Source: Haloplanus sp. CK5-1 (lineage in GTDB: Archaea; Halobacteriota; Halobacteria; Halobacteriales; Haloferacaceae). Taken from it: DNA of 64,000 nt. The position numbers and the translations under genes are program-made. The stretch lies in the NCBI RefSeq assembly GCF_037201915.1, contig NZ_CP147505.1, positions 620,001 through 684,000 of the forward strand. Reading direction: 5' to 3'. The stretch's first letter is position 1; each line of letters starts with the position of its first letter. The notes under the pieces were generated by a model, which ran no database searches, was not told where the DNA came from, and was given only the letters and a program-made list of their open reading frames with translations. Shown here one piece after another: positions 1-8,764 of the stretch.

Positions 1-1
1 C

Positions 2-577
2 GACGGTCTGGGCAACGCCTACCGCGTGTTCGACGACCTGCCCGTCCACGCCGCGAACGAGGTCGATCCGGTCACCGGGGAGAGTGTCGCCGACACGATC
101 CGCCGGAAGTACGACTACCTCGACCGGGTGCGCGTCCACGACCACGTCCCGACCGAGCCCTTCCGCGTCTGCGGGCTCGACGTGCGCTTCGTCCCGGTCG
201 ATCACCCACCGCTCCTGTGTTACGGCGTCGTGATCGAGGATCCCGAGACGGGTGCGAGGTGTTCGCTCACGGGCGACACCAGTTACGCCGTTCCCGACGC
301 GTCGCGGGCGGCGCTGTCCGACGCCGACCTCCTGCTGGCCGACGCCATCGTTCCTGCGTCGTCCTGCGAGCACCACCCGCTCGGCGGGAGCCACCACGAC
401 GCCGACGGCGTCCCCCGCACCTTCGGGTCGAAACACATGACCCGCGAGGGGGCACTCGACCTGGCGGCGGACCTCGACGCCGGCCGGACGCGGCTGGTCC
501 ACCTCGCGCACTTCTACCCCGCCGACGAGGCGTTCGACGACCCGCTGGCGGTCGACGGCGAGCAGTACGAACTTTAA
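2..577 (+). CDS. MBL-fold metallohydrolase, C-terminal part (partial)
   Basis: The reading frame is open from the left edge, so the N-terminus lies outside the window. About 191 residues are visible. The metal-binding TGDT motif (metallo-beta-lactamase motif 4), a KHMT motif and a late LVHLAHFYP segment carrying the last histidine fit the C-terminal half of an RNase Z-like or related beta-lactamase-fold hydrolase. The HxHxDH motif that would settle the subfamily is not in view. The substrate is unknown. The small gene at 600 follows after 22 bases on the same strand. Confidence 0.75.
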   Translation, partial: DGLGNAYRVFDDLPVHAANEVDPVTGESVADTIRRKYDYLDRVRVHDHVPTEPFRVCGLDVRFVPVDHPPLLCYGVVIEDPETGARCSLTGDTSYAVPDASRAALSDADLLLADAIVPASSCEHHPLGGSHHDADGVPRTFGSKHMTREGALDLAADLDAGRTRLVHLAHFYPADEAFDDPLAVDGEQYEL

Positions 578-599
578 GCCTCGCTGCCCACCCGCCCGT

Positions 600-776
600 A
601 TGACGCACGTCTCCGCGCTCGGCCGCGGCGCGGCGAGCGGTTTCGCCGGCATTCTCGTCTGGGCCGCCGTCTCCTTGCTCTTCCTCGGCGTCCCGGACCC
701 CCGTCGCGCCGCGGTCGCCGGCCTCGCCGTGGCCGTCGCCGTGGCCGTCGCGACCGAACTCGCCAGCCTCAGGTGA
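600..776 (+). CDS. Small two-helix membrane protein
   Basis: This 58-residue frame starts with ATG just after the hydrolase gene. It is strongly hydrophobic, with one likely transmembrane segment near residues 12-31 and a second near 37-53 separated by a short DPRR turn. I do not recognise a family. Its 3' end overlaps the last eight bases of the convergent DUF5787 gene. Codon composition matches the chromosome, so a real small membrane protein is plausible, but there is no functional clue beyond topology. Confidence 0.5.
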   Translation: MTHVSALGRGAASGFAGILVWAAVSLLFLGVPDPRRAAVAGLAVAVAVAVATELASLR

Positions 777-1749
777 ACCGGTCCAGCCCGGCCTGTCGGC
801 GCGCCACGCCCGCCGGGTCCGCCACCCACGGCGTCCGCGCGTCCCGCAGTCCCTCGGGGTCCACCGTCGGCGCGCCGCCGGGTTCGTAGGCCGGACAGTC
901 CTCGCTGCAGTCGCTCGCCGGGTCGACGGTTCGGTCGAAGGTAGTGCAGTAGGGTCGGCCGTCGTCGGTCGGCCGCATCGACGCACACGCCGGGTAGTCG
1001 TCTGCGCTGGGCCGCCACCCCTTGCCGTAGGCGCGTTCGGCGATCGCGCGCCGTTTTCGCGCCTTCGCCTCGGGGGACGCGAAGGCGACGTCCGTCCGGA
1101 GGGGTCGCTCGTCGACGCGTTCGACGCCCGTCCCACCGGGATCGATCGGCGTCGGGTCGCGGACGACCGTCAGTCGGCGATCCGTGGATCGATCTTCTCC
1201 CGCCACGAACCGCCAGACCCCCACGTGGTCGGGGATGCGGTTCAGGTGTGCGCCGGTGACGTAGCTCTCCGTCGCGAGGATCACGGCGTCGAAGAGGCCG
1301 AGCGACACGTCGCGGCGCAACTGCCGCTGGAGGTCACCCGGCCGCCCGAGATCGGGTTTGTTCTCGATGCCGATCAGACGGTCGAACCAGTCGGGATACC
1401 GGGTCGTCGCGCGGACGTGACGGCGACTCCCGCGGCGTTCCGCCTCGAAGAAGCCGACGTCGACGGCGCGGTCGGTGACCCGCCGGGCGACGGCGGGCGG
1501 GAAGTCGAGGGCGTCGACGGGATCGACCGCACGGCCGGGTCCCACGTCGCCCTCGACGGCACGGGGTGGGATGGTCTCGCTCGTGATCGCCGCCCGGCGG
1601 TCGAACTCGTCGCCGGGGACCACCCCGCAGACGTCGACGACGCGCGATCCGGGGTCGGCGACCGAAGCGCCGAGTTGCCGACCCAGTACCCAGTCGCGAC
1701 TGCGTTCGAGGTGAGAACACAGCGCCAGTTCGAACGCGTACTCCGACAC
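769..1749 (-). CDS. DUF5787 family protein, possible PD-(D/E)xK nuclease fold with Cys cluster
   Basis: A 326-residue protein that I recognise as the haloarchaeal DUF5787 family. It begins MSEYAFELALCSHLE and is full length. The central block RLIGIENKPDLG, followed by QLRRDVSLGLFDAVILAT, has the look of the ExK core of PD-(D/E)xK nucleases: an acidic residue, ExK on a strand, then a helix and a hydrophobic strand. Near the C-terminus, cysteines at about residues 254, 267, 280 and 284 could bind a metal or Fe-S cluster. That architecture recalls Cas4/AddB-like nucleases, which is my inference. It may be co-transcribed with the small protein at 1753-2025. Confidence 0.75.
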   Translation of the reverse strand: MSEYAFELALCSHLERSRDWVLGRQLGASVADPGSRVVDVCGVVPGDEFDRRAAITSETIPPRAVEGDVGPGRAVDPVDALDFPPAVARRVTDRAVDVGFFEAERRGSRRHVRATTRYPDWFDRLIGIENKPDLGRPGDLQRQLRRDVSLGLFDAVILATESYVTGAHLNRIPDHVGVWRFVAGEDRSTDRRLTVVRDPTPIDPGGTGVERVDERPLRTDVAFASPEAKARKRRAIAERAYGKGWRPSADDYPACASMRPTDDGRPYCTTFDRTVDPASDCSEDCPAYEPGGAPTVDPEGLRDARTPWVADPAGVARRQAGLDRFT

Positions 1750-1752
1750 CGC

Positions 1753-2025
1753 TCAGTCGTCGACGACGACTTCCACCGGTTCGTCGTCGTCGACCGTCTC
1801 GATGCCGCCGTCGTCGCCCTCCTGCCAGAGCAGGACACCCGCCACGAGGACGACGATCCAGGACCGCCAGTTCGCCAGGTTCAGCGTGTAGCCGATGCCG
1901 AAGGGCTTCTCGACGACCATCCCCTCGCCGGGCTTCCAGTGGGCGGAGAGCAGTCGTCCGAGGCTCGGCCGTTCGAAGTTGTACGGGATTCCGAGGATCG
2001 ATCCGGACTGCGGTTTGTCGGCCAT
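1753..2025 (-). CDS. DUF5808-like small protein with one membrane segment
   Basis: A 90-residue protein beginning MADKPQSGSILGIPYNFERP. The GIPYNFERPS motif and the FGIGYTLNLAN segment match a small haloarchaeal family that I associate with DUF5808. A single hydrophobic helix lies near residues 54-68 and the tail is very acidic. The stop is three bases from the start of the DUF5787 gene, so the two probably form one transcription unit. The role is unknown. Confidence 0.65.
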   Translation of the reverse strand: MADKPQSGSILGIPYNFERPSLGRLLSAHWKPGEGMVVEKPFGIGYTLNLANWRSWIVVLVAGVLLWQEGDDGGIETVDDDEPVEVVVDD

Positions 2026-2183
2026 GCTGACACCGTACGGTTTCGTTGGATAAATCGTTTCGGCTCACGGCGGCGCGTCCACCGCCGAACCGTTACACGA
2101 CCGATCCCCCGTATCGTTCATTATCTACCGTTCTGGACGCTCTGCCGCCAGTATTATCCCTCTCGGTGACGTAGGTGTCGATA

Positions 2184-2495
2184 ATGTCTTCCCCTCCCGT
2201 TCCGTCGCAGTCGGCCGGCAACGACGCACCCGACGGCCGCAAGTCGACGCTGTTCTGTCCGGACTGTGGCCACGCCAGTCCCGCCGACGGGGACTGGGAC
2301 GTTCGAACCGTAGCCAGCCGCCGACGGCTTCGCTGTCCCGAGTGTCGGTGTGTGATCGACCGCCGCGACGCGGGGCGCGTTCCGGCACGCGCCCGTCCCT
2401 TCGGCGCACCCGCCCGGTGGTGTGCCGACGCCTGGTCGCGGTGTCTGTCCGCGTGGTCGACGCTCGTCGTCGGCCGTCGGTCGGCCGACTGCTGA
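2184..2495 (+). CDS. Zinc-ribbon protein
   Basis: About 103 residues from the ATG at 2184; an in-frame GTG lies nine bases upstream. Two CxxC pairs (FCPDCGH near residue 26 and RCPECRC near 51) separated by about 24 residues form a classic zinc ribbon, with a GDW motif between them that is common in small haloarchaeal zinc-finger proteins. The C-terminal third is Arg/Ala/Trp-rich with two more cysteines and looks disordered. Possible nucleic-acid or protein binding; no specific function can be assigned. Confidence 0.65.
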   Translation: MSSPPVPSQSAGNDAPDGRKSTLFCPDCGHASPADGDWDVRTVASRRRLRCPECRCVIDRRDAGRVPARARPFGAPARWCADAWSRCLSAWSTLVVGRRSADC

Positions 2496-2499
2496 CGGT

Positions 2500-4095
2500 T
2501 TACTGGTACCGGCCCCGACCCTCTATCTCTCTGAGTCGGGACAGGACGGCGTCGTCACCGGCGTCGGCGTAGCCGGCCTCGAATGCCGACAGCACCGTGC
2601 CTGGGTCGTCGGCGGTGCCACGGACGCTCCCACCGAAGACGTGACAGTCCATCGCGTGGTCCTCGACGTGCCCGCTGTGGTAGCCGAGGCCGAAGTCGAT
2701 GAGGAACAGGCGGTCCGTTCCGATCCGGACGTTCCGGACCGTCGGGTCGCCGTGGACGACGCCCGCGCGGTGGAGCGTCGCGAGGTGGTCGCCGACGGCC
2801 CGTGCGTGGGCGGGTGAGAGGTCGGCCGCGAGGTCGCGGTCGCCGACCCGGGAGAGCGTGAGCGTCGCGTCGGCCACGTCGACGTCGTAGACGACGGGCG
2901 TCGGCACCCCGTGGCGGCGCGCTTCGCTCGTGAGGCGGGCCTCGGCGACCGTCCGCTCGCGACGCAGTCTCGCGTCGAGGTCGGGGTGGCGGTACGCCTT
3001 CGGCAGGCGTCGCTTGACGACGCGGTCGTCCGCGACGGTGACGACCGCCTCCGCCCCCTGTCGTTCGGCGGTGTCGACGGCCCCCACCGAGACCGACTCC
3101 TCGGCGTGCCACGTCACGGGCACCTCGTCGGGCCGGTAGTTCGGGTCGATCGCCGACTCGTCGATTCCGATCGTCTCGCCCGCGGCCAACATCTTCCCGC
3201 CGAGAACCGCGATCATCCCCGCGTTGTCCCGCAGGTAGCGTGGGTCGGGCGCGTAGAACTCGGCCCCGCGTTCCTCGCACATCGCCGCCAGCATCCCACG
3301 CAAGCGCTCGTTCTGACCGACGCCCCCGCCGAGGACGAGTTCGTCCGCACCGGTCAGCGACAGCGCCCGCTCCGAGACTTCGGTAAGCATCGCGAAGGTC
3401 GTCTCCTGTAACGAGAAGCAGACGTCCTCGACGGGCGTGCCGTCGTCGTAGGCGCCCTTGGCGGCGCTCATCAGGCCCGAAAAGGAGAAGTCCATCCCCT
3501 TGACCACGTAGGGGAGGTCGACGTACTCGCCCCCCTTCGCGGCCTCCTCCACCTTGGGGCCACCGGGGTGGGACCAGCCGACGTGCCGGGTGAACTTGTC
3601 GATGGCGTTGCCGACGCCGGTGTCCATCGTCTCGCCCAAGACGCGGTACCGGCCGCCGTGGTAACCGAGCAAGTGGGCGTTGGCGCCGCTGGCGTTCAGA
3701 CACACCGGCGCGTCGAAGCCGGAGCCGTGGCGACCGATCTCCAGGTGGGCGAGCATGTGGTTGACGCCGACGAGTGGTACGTCGAGCGTCCCCGCGAGGG
3801 CACGGGCGGCGGTGCCGACGGTCCGCAGGCAGGGCCCCAGTCCCGGTCCTCGCGAGAAGGCGACGGCGTCGATCGGTCCCTCGGCGCCATCGAGGACCGT
3901 CTCGATCACCGCTGGAATCGCCTCGCTCATGTGTTCGGCCGCCTCGCGCGGGTGGAGGCCGCCGCTGTCGGGCTGGTAGGCGTCCGTCTCGACGGTCGGC
4001 GCGGCGGCGTCGGAGAAGTCGTCGGGGTCGAACTCGAAGACCGCGGCGCTTGCCGCCCACGCCGTGCCTTCGATGCCGATGATTCGGGTCGTCAT
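2500..4095 (-). CDS. kae1-bud32: Bifunctional tRNA threonylcarbamoyladenosine synthase Kae1 / kinase Bud32
   Basis: A 531-residue fusion. Residues 1-330 are the Kae1/TsaD ATPase, with the metal-binding NHMLAH motif at about His113 and His117, the GGGVGQNERL loop and the LRDNAGM segment. Residues 345-531 are the small kinase Bud32, with a VVKRRLPK lysine, catalytic HGDPTVRN and IDFGLG. Together with Pcc1 and Cgi121 homologues these make the KEOPS complex, which transfers threonylcarbamoyl to A37 of ANN-decoding tRNAs. The gene lies downstream of rps24e in the usual archaeal information-processing neighbourhood. Length and motifs are normal for the fused form. Confidence 0.97.
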   Translation of the reverse strand: MTTRIIGIEGTAWAASAAVFEFDPDDFSDAAAPTVETDAYQPDSGGLHPREAAEHMSEAIPAVIETVLDGAEGPIDAVAFSRGPGLGPCLRTVGTAARALAGTLDVPLVGVNHMLAHLEIGRHGSGFDAPVCLNASGANAHLLGYHGGRYRVLGETMDTGVGNAIDKFTRHVGWSHPGGPKVEEAAKGGEYVDLPYVVKGMDFSFSGLMSAAKGAYDDGTPVEDVCFSLQETTFAMLTEVSERALSLTGADELVLGGGVGQNERLRGMLAAMCEERGAEFYAPDPRYLRDNAGMIAVLGGKMLAAGETIGIDESAIDPNYRPDEVPVTWHAEESVSVGAVDTAERQGAEAVVTVADDRVVKRRLPKAYRHPDLDARLRRERTVAEARLTSEARRHGVPTPVVYDVDVADATLTLSRVGDRDLAADLSPAHARAVGDHLATLHRAGVVHGDPTVRNVRIGTDRLFLIDFGLGYHSGHVEDHAMDCHVFGGSVRGTADDPGTVLSAFEAGYADAGDDAVLSRLREIEGRGRYQ

Positions 4096-4171
4096 CGCAC
4101 CCGTGTCGGTCGGCCCGCGGGCCGATCACACGCGGCCGTGCGATCGATCCGCGGGACGACGATAGCCACGC

Positions 4172-4498
4172 TCAGGCCTCTTCGGGGTCGGCGTCCTCCG
4201 CGTCGGCGTCCTCGCCGTCCGCGGTGATCTTGTTCCGCTCCAGCATGTGATCCTGTTCGACGTCGCGGGCGTGGTCCGGACTCTCGTACACCTTGGCGTA
4301 GCCGATGGTCTTGCGCATCCCGAACTTCGTGTCGAGTTCGTGGACGACGACTTCGGCGGAGTCCTTGTTCAGTTTGGCCGCGAGACTGTCACGAACCGAG
4401 AGACGGGACGGGGTCGCCTCGTCGTGTGTGGTCTGGAACCGAACGTCCGTTCGGTGCAACATGGGGTTGTCGTCTTCCTCGATGATATTGATTTCCAT
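4172..4498 (-). CDS. rps24e: 30S ribosomal protein S24e
   Basis: A 108-residue protein starting MEINIIEEDDNPMLHRTDV, with the S24e signature near VVHELDTKFGMRKTIGYAKVY. The C-terminal 20 residues are an acidic Asp/Glu/Ala tail, longer than in non-halophiles. It is a small-subunit structural protein. S27ae, which often follows S24e in archaea, is not in the 76-base gap before kae1-bud32. Confidence 0.96.
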   Translation of the reverse strand: MEINIIEEDDNPMLHRTDVRFQTTHDEATPSRLSVRDSLAAKLNKDSAEVVVHELDTKFGMRKTIGYAKVYESPDHARDVEQDHMLERNKITADGEDADAEDADPEEA

Positions 4499-4562
4499 CG
4501 TTCAGTTACGTGTACGTGGTCCCGAACCGGACAAAAGGATTACGAAGCGGGCGGCGGCCCCG

Positions 4563-5084
4563 CTACAACAGGGCTAGCGCGGCGTCGGTGTCGCCGGTCA
4601 TGCGGTCGAGGAGGTCCCGCGCCGTCGCTCGCGTCGACTCGGTGACGGGGACGAGCACCATCCCCTCCCCCGGTTGACCGTAGACGACCGACCCGCCGAG
4701 CGGCGTCGCGACGATGGCCGGGAGCGTCGCCAGATCCTCCTCACCGTCGACGCCGACGACCGTCGGATCGTCGGCGGCGAGCGCGGTCACGAGGGCGTCG
4801 AGCAAGTCACGGGAGAGGGTTCCCGGCGGGTTGTCGACCTCGATTCCCGGCTCGGGCAGACCCTCGGCGACCGCCTCGTCGACCCGTGCGCGCTCGGTGC
4901 GGCCGTCGATCACCGCCACGTCGGGGTGGCGACCGACCCGGATCAGGTGGTAGGTGACCACGTCGCCGACGGCGACGAGGGGGGAGCCGGCCTCGTCGTC
5001 GGCGAGGAGGTCCTCGGGGTCGGTGAAGACGCGACCCAGCGGCTCCTTGAACGCTCCCCGGAGGTCGTCGGGGAGTTCGAGCAC
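4563..5084 (-). CDS. GTP-dependent dephospho-CoA kinase (DUF359 family)
   Basis: A GTG at 5084, two bases after the spt4 stop, gives a 173-residue protein, the normal length for the archaeal DUF359 family now known as GTP-dependent dephospho-CoA kinase. Supporting segments are LELPDDLRGAFKEPLGRV at the N-terminus, VGDVVTYHLI, VIDGRTER and NPPGTLS, then VVGVDGEEDLATLPAI and a GSVVYGQPGEGMV block. It completes archaeal CoA synthesis by phosphorylating dephospho-CoA. A longer in-frame extension to 5255 overlaps spt4 and reads as unnatural sequence, so I reject it. Confidence 0.92.
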   Translation of the reverse strand: MLELPDDLRGAFKEPLGRVFTDPEDLLADDEAGSPLVAVGDVVTYHLIRVGRHPDVAVIDGRTERARVDEAVAEGLPEPGIEVDNPPGTLSRDLLDALVTALAADDPTVVGVDGEEDLATLPAIVATPLGGSVVYGQPGEGMVLVPVTESTRATARDLLDRMTGDTDAALALL

Positions 5085-5086
5085 GG

Positions 5087-5284
5087 TCAGCGGACCTTCA
5101 GCGCGTAGCCGCCGGATTCGGAGACGTTCATCTCCTCGGCGACCGCCGAGCGGTCGGGGTGGGTGACGATGACGTAGCCCGCCCAGTCCTCCGTGAGACT
5201 CGACGACCCGCAACTCGCACAGGTCTGTTTGTCGGGTTCGTTGATGTAGTGGCACTCACGGCAGGCGAGGCGGTCCTCGGCCAT
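5087..5284 (-). CDS. spt4: Transcription elongation factor Spt4 (RNA polymerase subunit E'')
   Basis: A 65-residue zinc protein with Cys8, Cys11, Cys22 and Cys25 forming the zinc site, followed by SSLTEDWAGYVIV and an HPDRSAVAEEM segment typical of archaeal Spt4. It pairs with Spt5 to keep RNA polymerase processive. It overlaps the rpo7 stop by one base, so the two are translationally linked. Confidence 0.95.
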   Translation of the reverse strand: MAEDRLACRECHYINEPDKQTCASCGSSSLTEDWAGYVIVTHPDRSAVAEEMNVSESGGYALKVR

Positions 5285-5856
5285 CAGTTACCCTCCATCT
5301 CCGCCTCGCGCTCCTGTCGCTCCTCTTCGAGCCAGCCGTGCTTGCCCAGTCCCGGCTGTTTCGCCGTCAGACCGATCTTGCTGTCCCGAGGGTTGCGCTC
5401 GTCGACGCTCTTGGTGACGATTCGCACCCGGACCTCGTCGCCGACGCCGAGGGTTCGGTTGGTCTCCGTCGACGCGAGCTGCTGGTTCTCGCCGTCGTAG
5501 GCGAGGTATTCGTCGGAGATCTGGGAGACGTGGAGCAGCCCGTCGACGGGACCGATCCCGACGAACGCGCCGAACTCCACGACTTCGACGACCGTGCCGT
5601 CGACGACCTCCTGCATCTGTGGATCGAAGGTGATGGCGTCGAACTCGGCCTCGTAGTAGACGCCGGGTCGGTTGGGGAGGACCGCGCCGTCACCGATGTC
5701 GTGGACGTTGACGACGCTCACGACGCTCCCCACCTCCTCGTCCATCCGTCCTTCGAGCTTGTCCTGGAGCAGGCGCTTCACCCGCTCGGGCGTCACGTCG
5801 GCCAGGTGCCGCGGGGGCACCTCGACCGTGTCCTTGAGTCGTACCCGTTTGTACAT
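5284..5856 (-). CDS. rpo7: DNA-directed RNA polymerase subunit Rpo7 (E')
   Basis: A 190-residue protein beginning MYKRVRLKDTVEVPPRHL. The N-terminal half is the Rpo7/RPB7 tip domain. Residues 80-165 form an S1 RNA-binding domain (GTVVEVVEFGAFVGIGPVDGLLHVSQI). With Rpo4 it makes the polymerase stalk. It lies between the PIN gene and spt4 in the standard archaeal order eIF2-gamma, PIN, rpo7, spt4, CoA kinase. Confidence 0.96.
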   Translation of the reverse strand: MYKRVRLKDTVEVPPRHLADVTPERVKRLLQDKLEGRMDEEVGSVVSVVNVHDIGDGAVLPNRPGVYYEAEFDAITFDPQMQEVVDGTVVEVVEFGAFVGIGPVDGLLHVSQISDEYLAYDGENQQLASTETNRTLGVGDEVRVRIVTKSVDERNPRDSKIGLTAKQPGLGKHGWLEEERQEREAEMEGN

Positions 5857-5857
5857 G

Positions 5858-6223
5858 CTAAGGTTGTGTTATGGTCAGTTTGTTCCGACCCCTTAAACCG
5901 ATTACCCGAACGTCACGTCCGAGCACGCGGTCCTTGAGGGGGCCGTCGTTCGTCACGACGTAGTCGCAGTCGCCACGGTCGGCGAGTTCGACGAGGGCGT
6001 CGTCTGCGTACGATGCGTCGGTCTCCACCACGCGGCACCGCTCGGCCAGGTCCCGTCCCACGCTGGCGGCGGTTGCCTCCTCGCCCGCACCCGTCGCGAG
6101 CGAGTCGAGTTCCTCGATCACCGTCGCTGGCGTGACGAACGCGACCGACTCGAGGAGCCGATCGAGTTCGTCGAACACGCGGACGTCACATTCGACGGGC
6201 ATCATGAGCGCGCTGGTGTCCAT
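5858..6223 (-). CDS. PIN-domain protein of the eIF2-gamma/rpo7 cluster
   Basis: A 121-residue PIN domain. The ATG at 6223 places the first catalytic Asp at MDTSALM. Further acidic residues are in TPATVIEELDSL, ASYADDALVEL and VVTNDGPLKDRV, so the four-acid nuclease site looks intact. Members of this family between eIF2-gamma and rpo7 resemble Fcf1/UPF0129-type RNA-processing nucleases; RNA cleavage is inferred. A longer start at 6274 would overlap the eIF2-gamma gene by 34 bases and is less likely. Confidence 0.85.
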   Translation of the reverse strand: MDTSALMMPVECDVRVFDELDRLLESVAFVTPATVIEELDSLATGAGEEATAASVGRDLAERCRVVETDASYADDALVELADRGDCDYVVTNDGPLKDRVLGRDVRVIGLRGRNKLTITQP

Positions 6224-6240
6224 TGCGACGGGGTGGCGAG

Positions 6241-7473
6241 TCACTTGAGGGTGCCGATCCCGATGAGTCGCCACCGCGCACCGACACGGCGGTTGATGGC
6301 GATCTGTGCCCCCGCCTCCGCACAGACGGGGCGTTTCAGCGACACCTCACACTCGCCGGATCGGGCGCTCGTCACCGCGCCCACAGTCGTCGCGGTGCCG
6401 ACGGTGAGCATCAGCGGTTCGCCCGTGGATATCTCCTCGATCTCCTCGCTCTCCTCGCCGACGACCCGATCGAGCAGATCGACGTCCATCTCGAAGGCCT
6501 CGTGGGTCGGAGGAAGCGTCCCCGGTTCGCCGGCGACCTGGCCCGCGAGCGCGTCGCCTTTCGTGAGCGCCGGATCGAGACCGGTGCCGACGCCGAGCAG
6601 TCCGCCGGGGCGGGCCACGTCGACCGACTGGTTGCCGGCCTGGAGCGACCGCACCTCGGTCGTGATCGGTCGCCACTCGCTCTGTCCCCCTTCCTCGACC
6701 TCGCGACCCGGCCGGAGCTCGATCTCCGTGCCGACCTCGAGCGTCCCGTCGACCAGGCTGCCACCGACGACACCGCCCTGGAGGTCCCCCCAGGTCGTCC
6801 CCGGCCGGTTGATGTCGAAACTCCGGGCGGCGAACATCCGCGCGGCCTCCTCGGGATCGCGCTCCGGCGTGGGGATCTCCTCCTCGATGGCGCCGATGAG
6901 GAGGTCCATGTTCACCTCCTGTTGGGCGCTGATCGGGACGATGGGGGCGTCCTCGGCGACGGTCCCTTCGACGAACGCCTCGATCTCCTCGCGGTTCCGG
7001 ACCGCACCCTCGCGGTCGACGAGGTCGATCTTGTTCTGGGCGATGACGATGTTGTCGATGCCGATGATGTCGAGTGCCATCAGGTGTTCCTCGGTCTGGG
7101 CCTGTGGCACCGGATCGGTCGCGCTCACGACCAGGACGGCCCCGTCCATGAGCGACGCACCGGAGAGCATGGTCGCCATCAGCGTCTCGTGACCGGGCGC
7201 GTCGACGAAAGAGACCGTCCGCAACGGTTCGCTCTCCGAGCCGTCCGCACAGGTCTCCTCGACCGTGAACCGGTCGGGGGCGTCGAGGCCGGGGCACGTT
7301 CGGAACGTCGCGTCCGCGTAGCCAAGGCGGATCGAGATGCCGCGTTTCATCTCCTCGGAGTGCTGGTCGGTCCACGACCCGCTGAGGGCCTGGACCAACG
7401 TCGTCTTGCCGTGATCGACGTGGCCGACGAGGCCGATGTTCACCTCCGGTTGCTGGTGTGTTTCCGTCGCCAT
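6241..7473 (-). CDS. eif2g: Translation initiation factor aIF2 subunit gamma
   Basis: A 410-residue GTPase with G1 GHVDHGKTT (about residues 16-24), G3 [11 protein letters not shown]4 NKIDLV and G5 SAQQ, followed by two beta-barrel domains. It forms the core of the heterotrimer that carries initiator Met-tRNA to the ribosome. The zinc-knuckle region between G1 and G3 has only two cysteines, so the knuckle is degenerate here. It is the first gene of the minus-strand information-processing operon. Confidence 0.97.
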   Translation of the reverse strand: MATETHQQPEVNIGLVGHVDHGKTTLVQALSGSWTDQHSEEMKRGISIRLGYADATFRTCPGLDAPDRFTVEETCADGSESEPLRTVSFVDAPGHETLMATMLSGASLMDGAVLVVSATDPVPQAQTEEHLMALDIIGIDNIVIAQNKIDLVDREGAVRNREEIEAFVEGTVAEDAPIVPISAQQEVNMDLLIGAIEEEIPTPERDPEEAARMFAARSFDINRPGTTWGDLQGGVVGGSLVDGTLEVGTEIELRPGREVEEGGQSEWRPITTEVRSLQAGNQSVDVARPGGLLGVGTGLDPALTKGDALAGQVAGEPGTLPPTHEAFEMDVDLLDRVVGEESEEIEEISTGEPLMLTVGTATTVGAVTSARSGECEVSLKRPVCAEAGAQIAINRRVGARWRLIGIGTLK

Positions 7474-7509
7474 TGAGAGTAATCTTGGAGGAATTTCGCT
7501 CCCTGCGGG

Positions 7510-7518
7510 TGATAAACT
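7510..7518 (-). promoter_or_regulatory. Probable TATA box for the eif2g operon
   Basis: On the minus strand the sequence reads AGTTTATCA, about 37 bases upstream of the eif2g ATG at 7473. Position and composition fit an archaeal box A with a short leader. No clear BRE could be confirmed by eye. Confidence 0.4.
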
Positions 7519-7654
7519 TGCTGTTTGCCGACGCGGGTTCGCCGTCCGTCACGGTCGCCGACTCGTGTGGTCGGGGGACCGCGTCCGATCGGCCTCGAAT
7601 CCGGCCTCACGGCCGGACCGACGGCTCTTTGCTCCGACCGATCCATGGCCCGGT

Positions 7655-8290
7655 GTGCTCCGCTACGTCACCACGAACGCGGGCAAGGTTCGCGAAGCCC
7701 GTGAGTACCTCGACGACGGCTCGGTCGCCCAACTCGACTTCGACTACGCCGAGATCCAAGCACCGACGCTGGACCCCATCGCCGCCCACGGGGCTCGCGA
7801 GGCGTACCGGCACGCCGACGAACCGGTCCTCGTCGACGACGCGGGCCTGTTCGTCGACGACCTCGACGGCTTCCCCGGTCCCTACTCCTCCTACGTCGAG
7901 GAGACGCTCGGGATCGAGCGGGTCGGCGAGTTGGCCCGCGACGCCGGCGGCGGCGACGATGCCCCGGCCCGCGCCGCCTTCCGGTGTGTGCTCGCCTACT
8001 GCGACGGCGACCCCTTCGACACCAGCCCCGATCCGGTCGACCGCGGGGACCGCGCCGCCGCGGCCGCGGCGGACGACGGAGGCGACGCCGACGACCTCCC
8101 CGTCAAACTCTTCGAGGGTGTCGTCCGCGGACGGATCGTCGACCCCCGCGGCGACGGCGGCTTCGGCTACGATCCGATCTTCGAACACGACGGGACGACG
8201 CTCGCGGAGATGAGCGCCGCCGAGAAGAACGCCATCTCGCACCGCGGGCGGGCGCTCGCGAAGTTCGCCGAGTGGTACGCGACGCGGTAG
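7655..8290 (+). CDS. Non-canonical purine NTP pyrophosphatase (RdgB/HAM1 family)
   Basis: A GTG at 7655 gives VLRYVTTNAGKVREAREYL, the standard start of the HAM1/ITPA family, where TTNAGK is the nucleotide-binding loop. VLVDDAGLFVDDLDGFPGPYSSYVE and DGGFGYDPIF are the other family signatures, followed by MSAAEKNAISHRGRAL. The 211-residue enzyme hydrolyses ITP, XTP and dITP. An insertion of Ala/Asp-rich residues around positions 131-145 (GDRAAAAAADDGGDADD) lengthens one loop. Confidence 0.93.
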   Translation: MLRYVTTNAGKVREAREYLDDGSVAQLDFDYAEIQAPTLDPIAAHGAREAYRHADEPVLVDDAGLFVDDLDGFPGPYSSYVEETLGIERVGELARDAGGGDDAPARAAFRCVLAYCDGDPFDTSPDPVDRGDRAAAAAADDGGDADDLPVKLFEGVVRGRIVDPRGDGGFGYDPIFEHDGTTLAEMSAAEKNAISHRGRALAKFAEWYATR

Positions 8291-8764
8291 TCACGCCCGC
8301 GGATCGCGGTCCGGCCCCGGATACTCGCCGCTCACCACCTCCCGATAGAGGCTCTCGGCGTCGAACAGCGTCGCGAACGCGCGGGGATGACGCACGCTCG
8401 TCTCCACGCGCTTCCGGATGTTCGCCCCGGCCGACGCCGACAGCAGGAACTCGTCGAGCGTCAGGAGGTGCATCGCGCCGCCGCGATAGGCGGCGGCGAG
8501 CGCTGGCCGATCCTCCGCCGGGTGGTCGACGAGGGTGCACGCCTCCTCGACGCGCGCCCGCCAGTCCCGTGCTAGGTCGTCGTCCCCGAGTTCCCGGATC
8601 ACCGCCGCCGCCTCGTCGAGGAGGTGGTCGCTGGCGACGAGCGTCACCCACGAGTGTTCGCGGACGTGATCGAGCGCCGCGCGGGCGTCGCCGCCGACGA
8701 GCAGATCCACCGCGAGCACGTCCGCGTCGGCGACGACCCGCGCGGGTGAGGGGTCACTCCCCAT
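8291..8764 (-). CDS. PIN-like domain protein of haloarchaea
   Basis: A 157-residue protein. The start VVADADVLAVDLLVGGDARAAL, the central LLDEAAAVIREL and the late MHLLTLDEFL place acidic residues in the order seen in PIN nucleases. The family resembles the haloarchaeal DUF7384 group, though I am unsure of the number. The stop abuts the stop of the ITPase gene, so the two genes converge. It overlaps the small gene at 8754-8855 by 11 bases, suggesting a two-gene operon. Confidence 0.6.
   Translation of the reverse strand: MGSDPSPARVVADADVLAVDLLVGGDARAALDHVREHSWVTLVASDHLLDEAAAVIRELGDDDLARDWRARVEEACTLVDHPAEDRPALAAAYRGGAMHLLTLDEFLLSASAGANIRKRVETSVRHPRAFATLFDAESLYREVVSGEYPGPDRDPRA

Noticed and set aside
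4096-4171. Ribosomal protein S27ae gene
   Set aside because: The gap is only 76 bases and has no CxxC-type zinc-ribbon frame.
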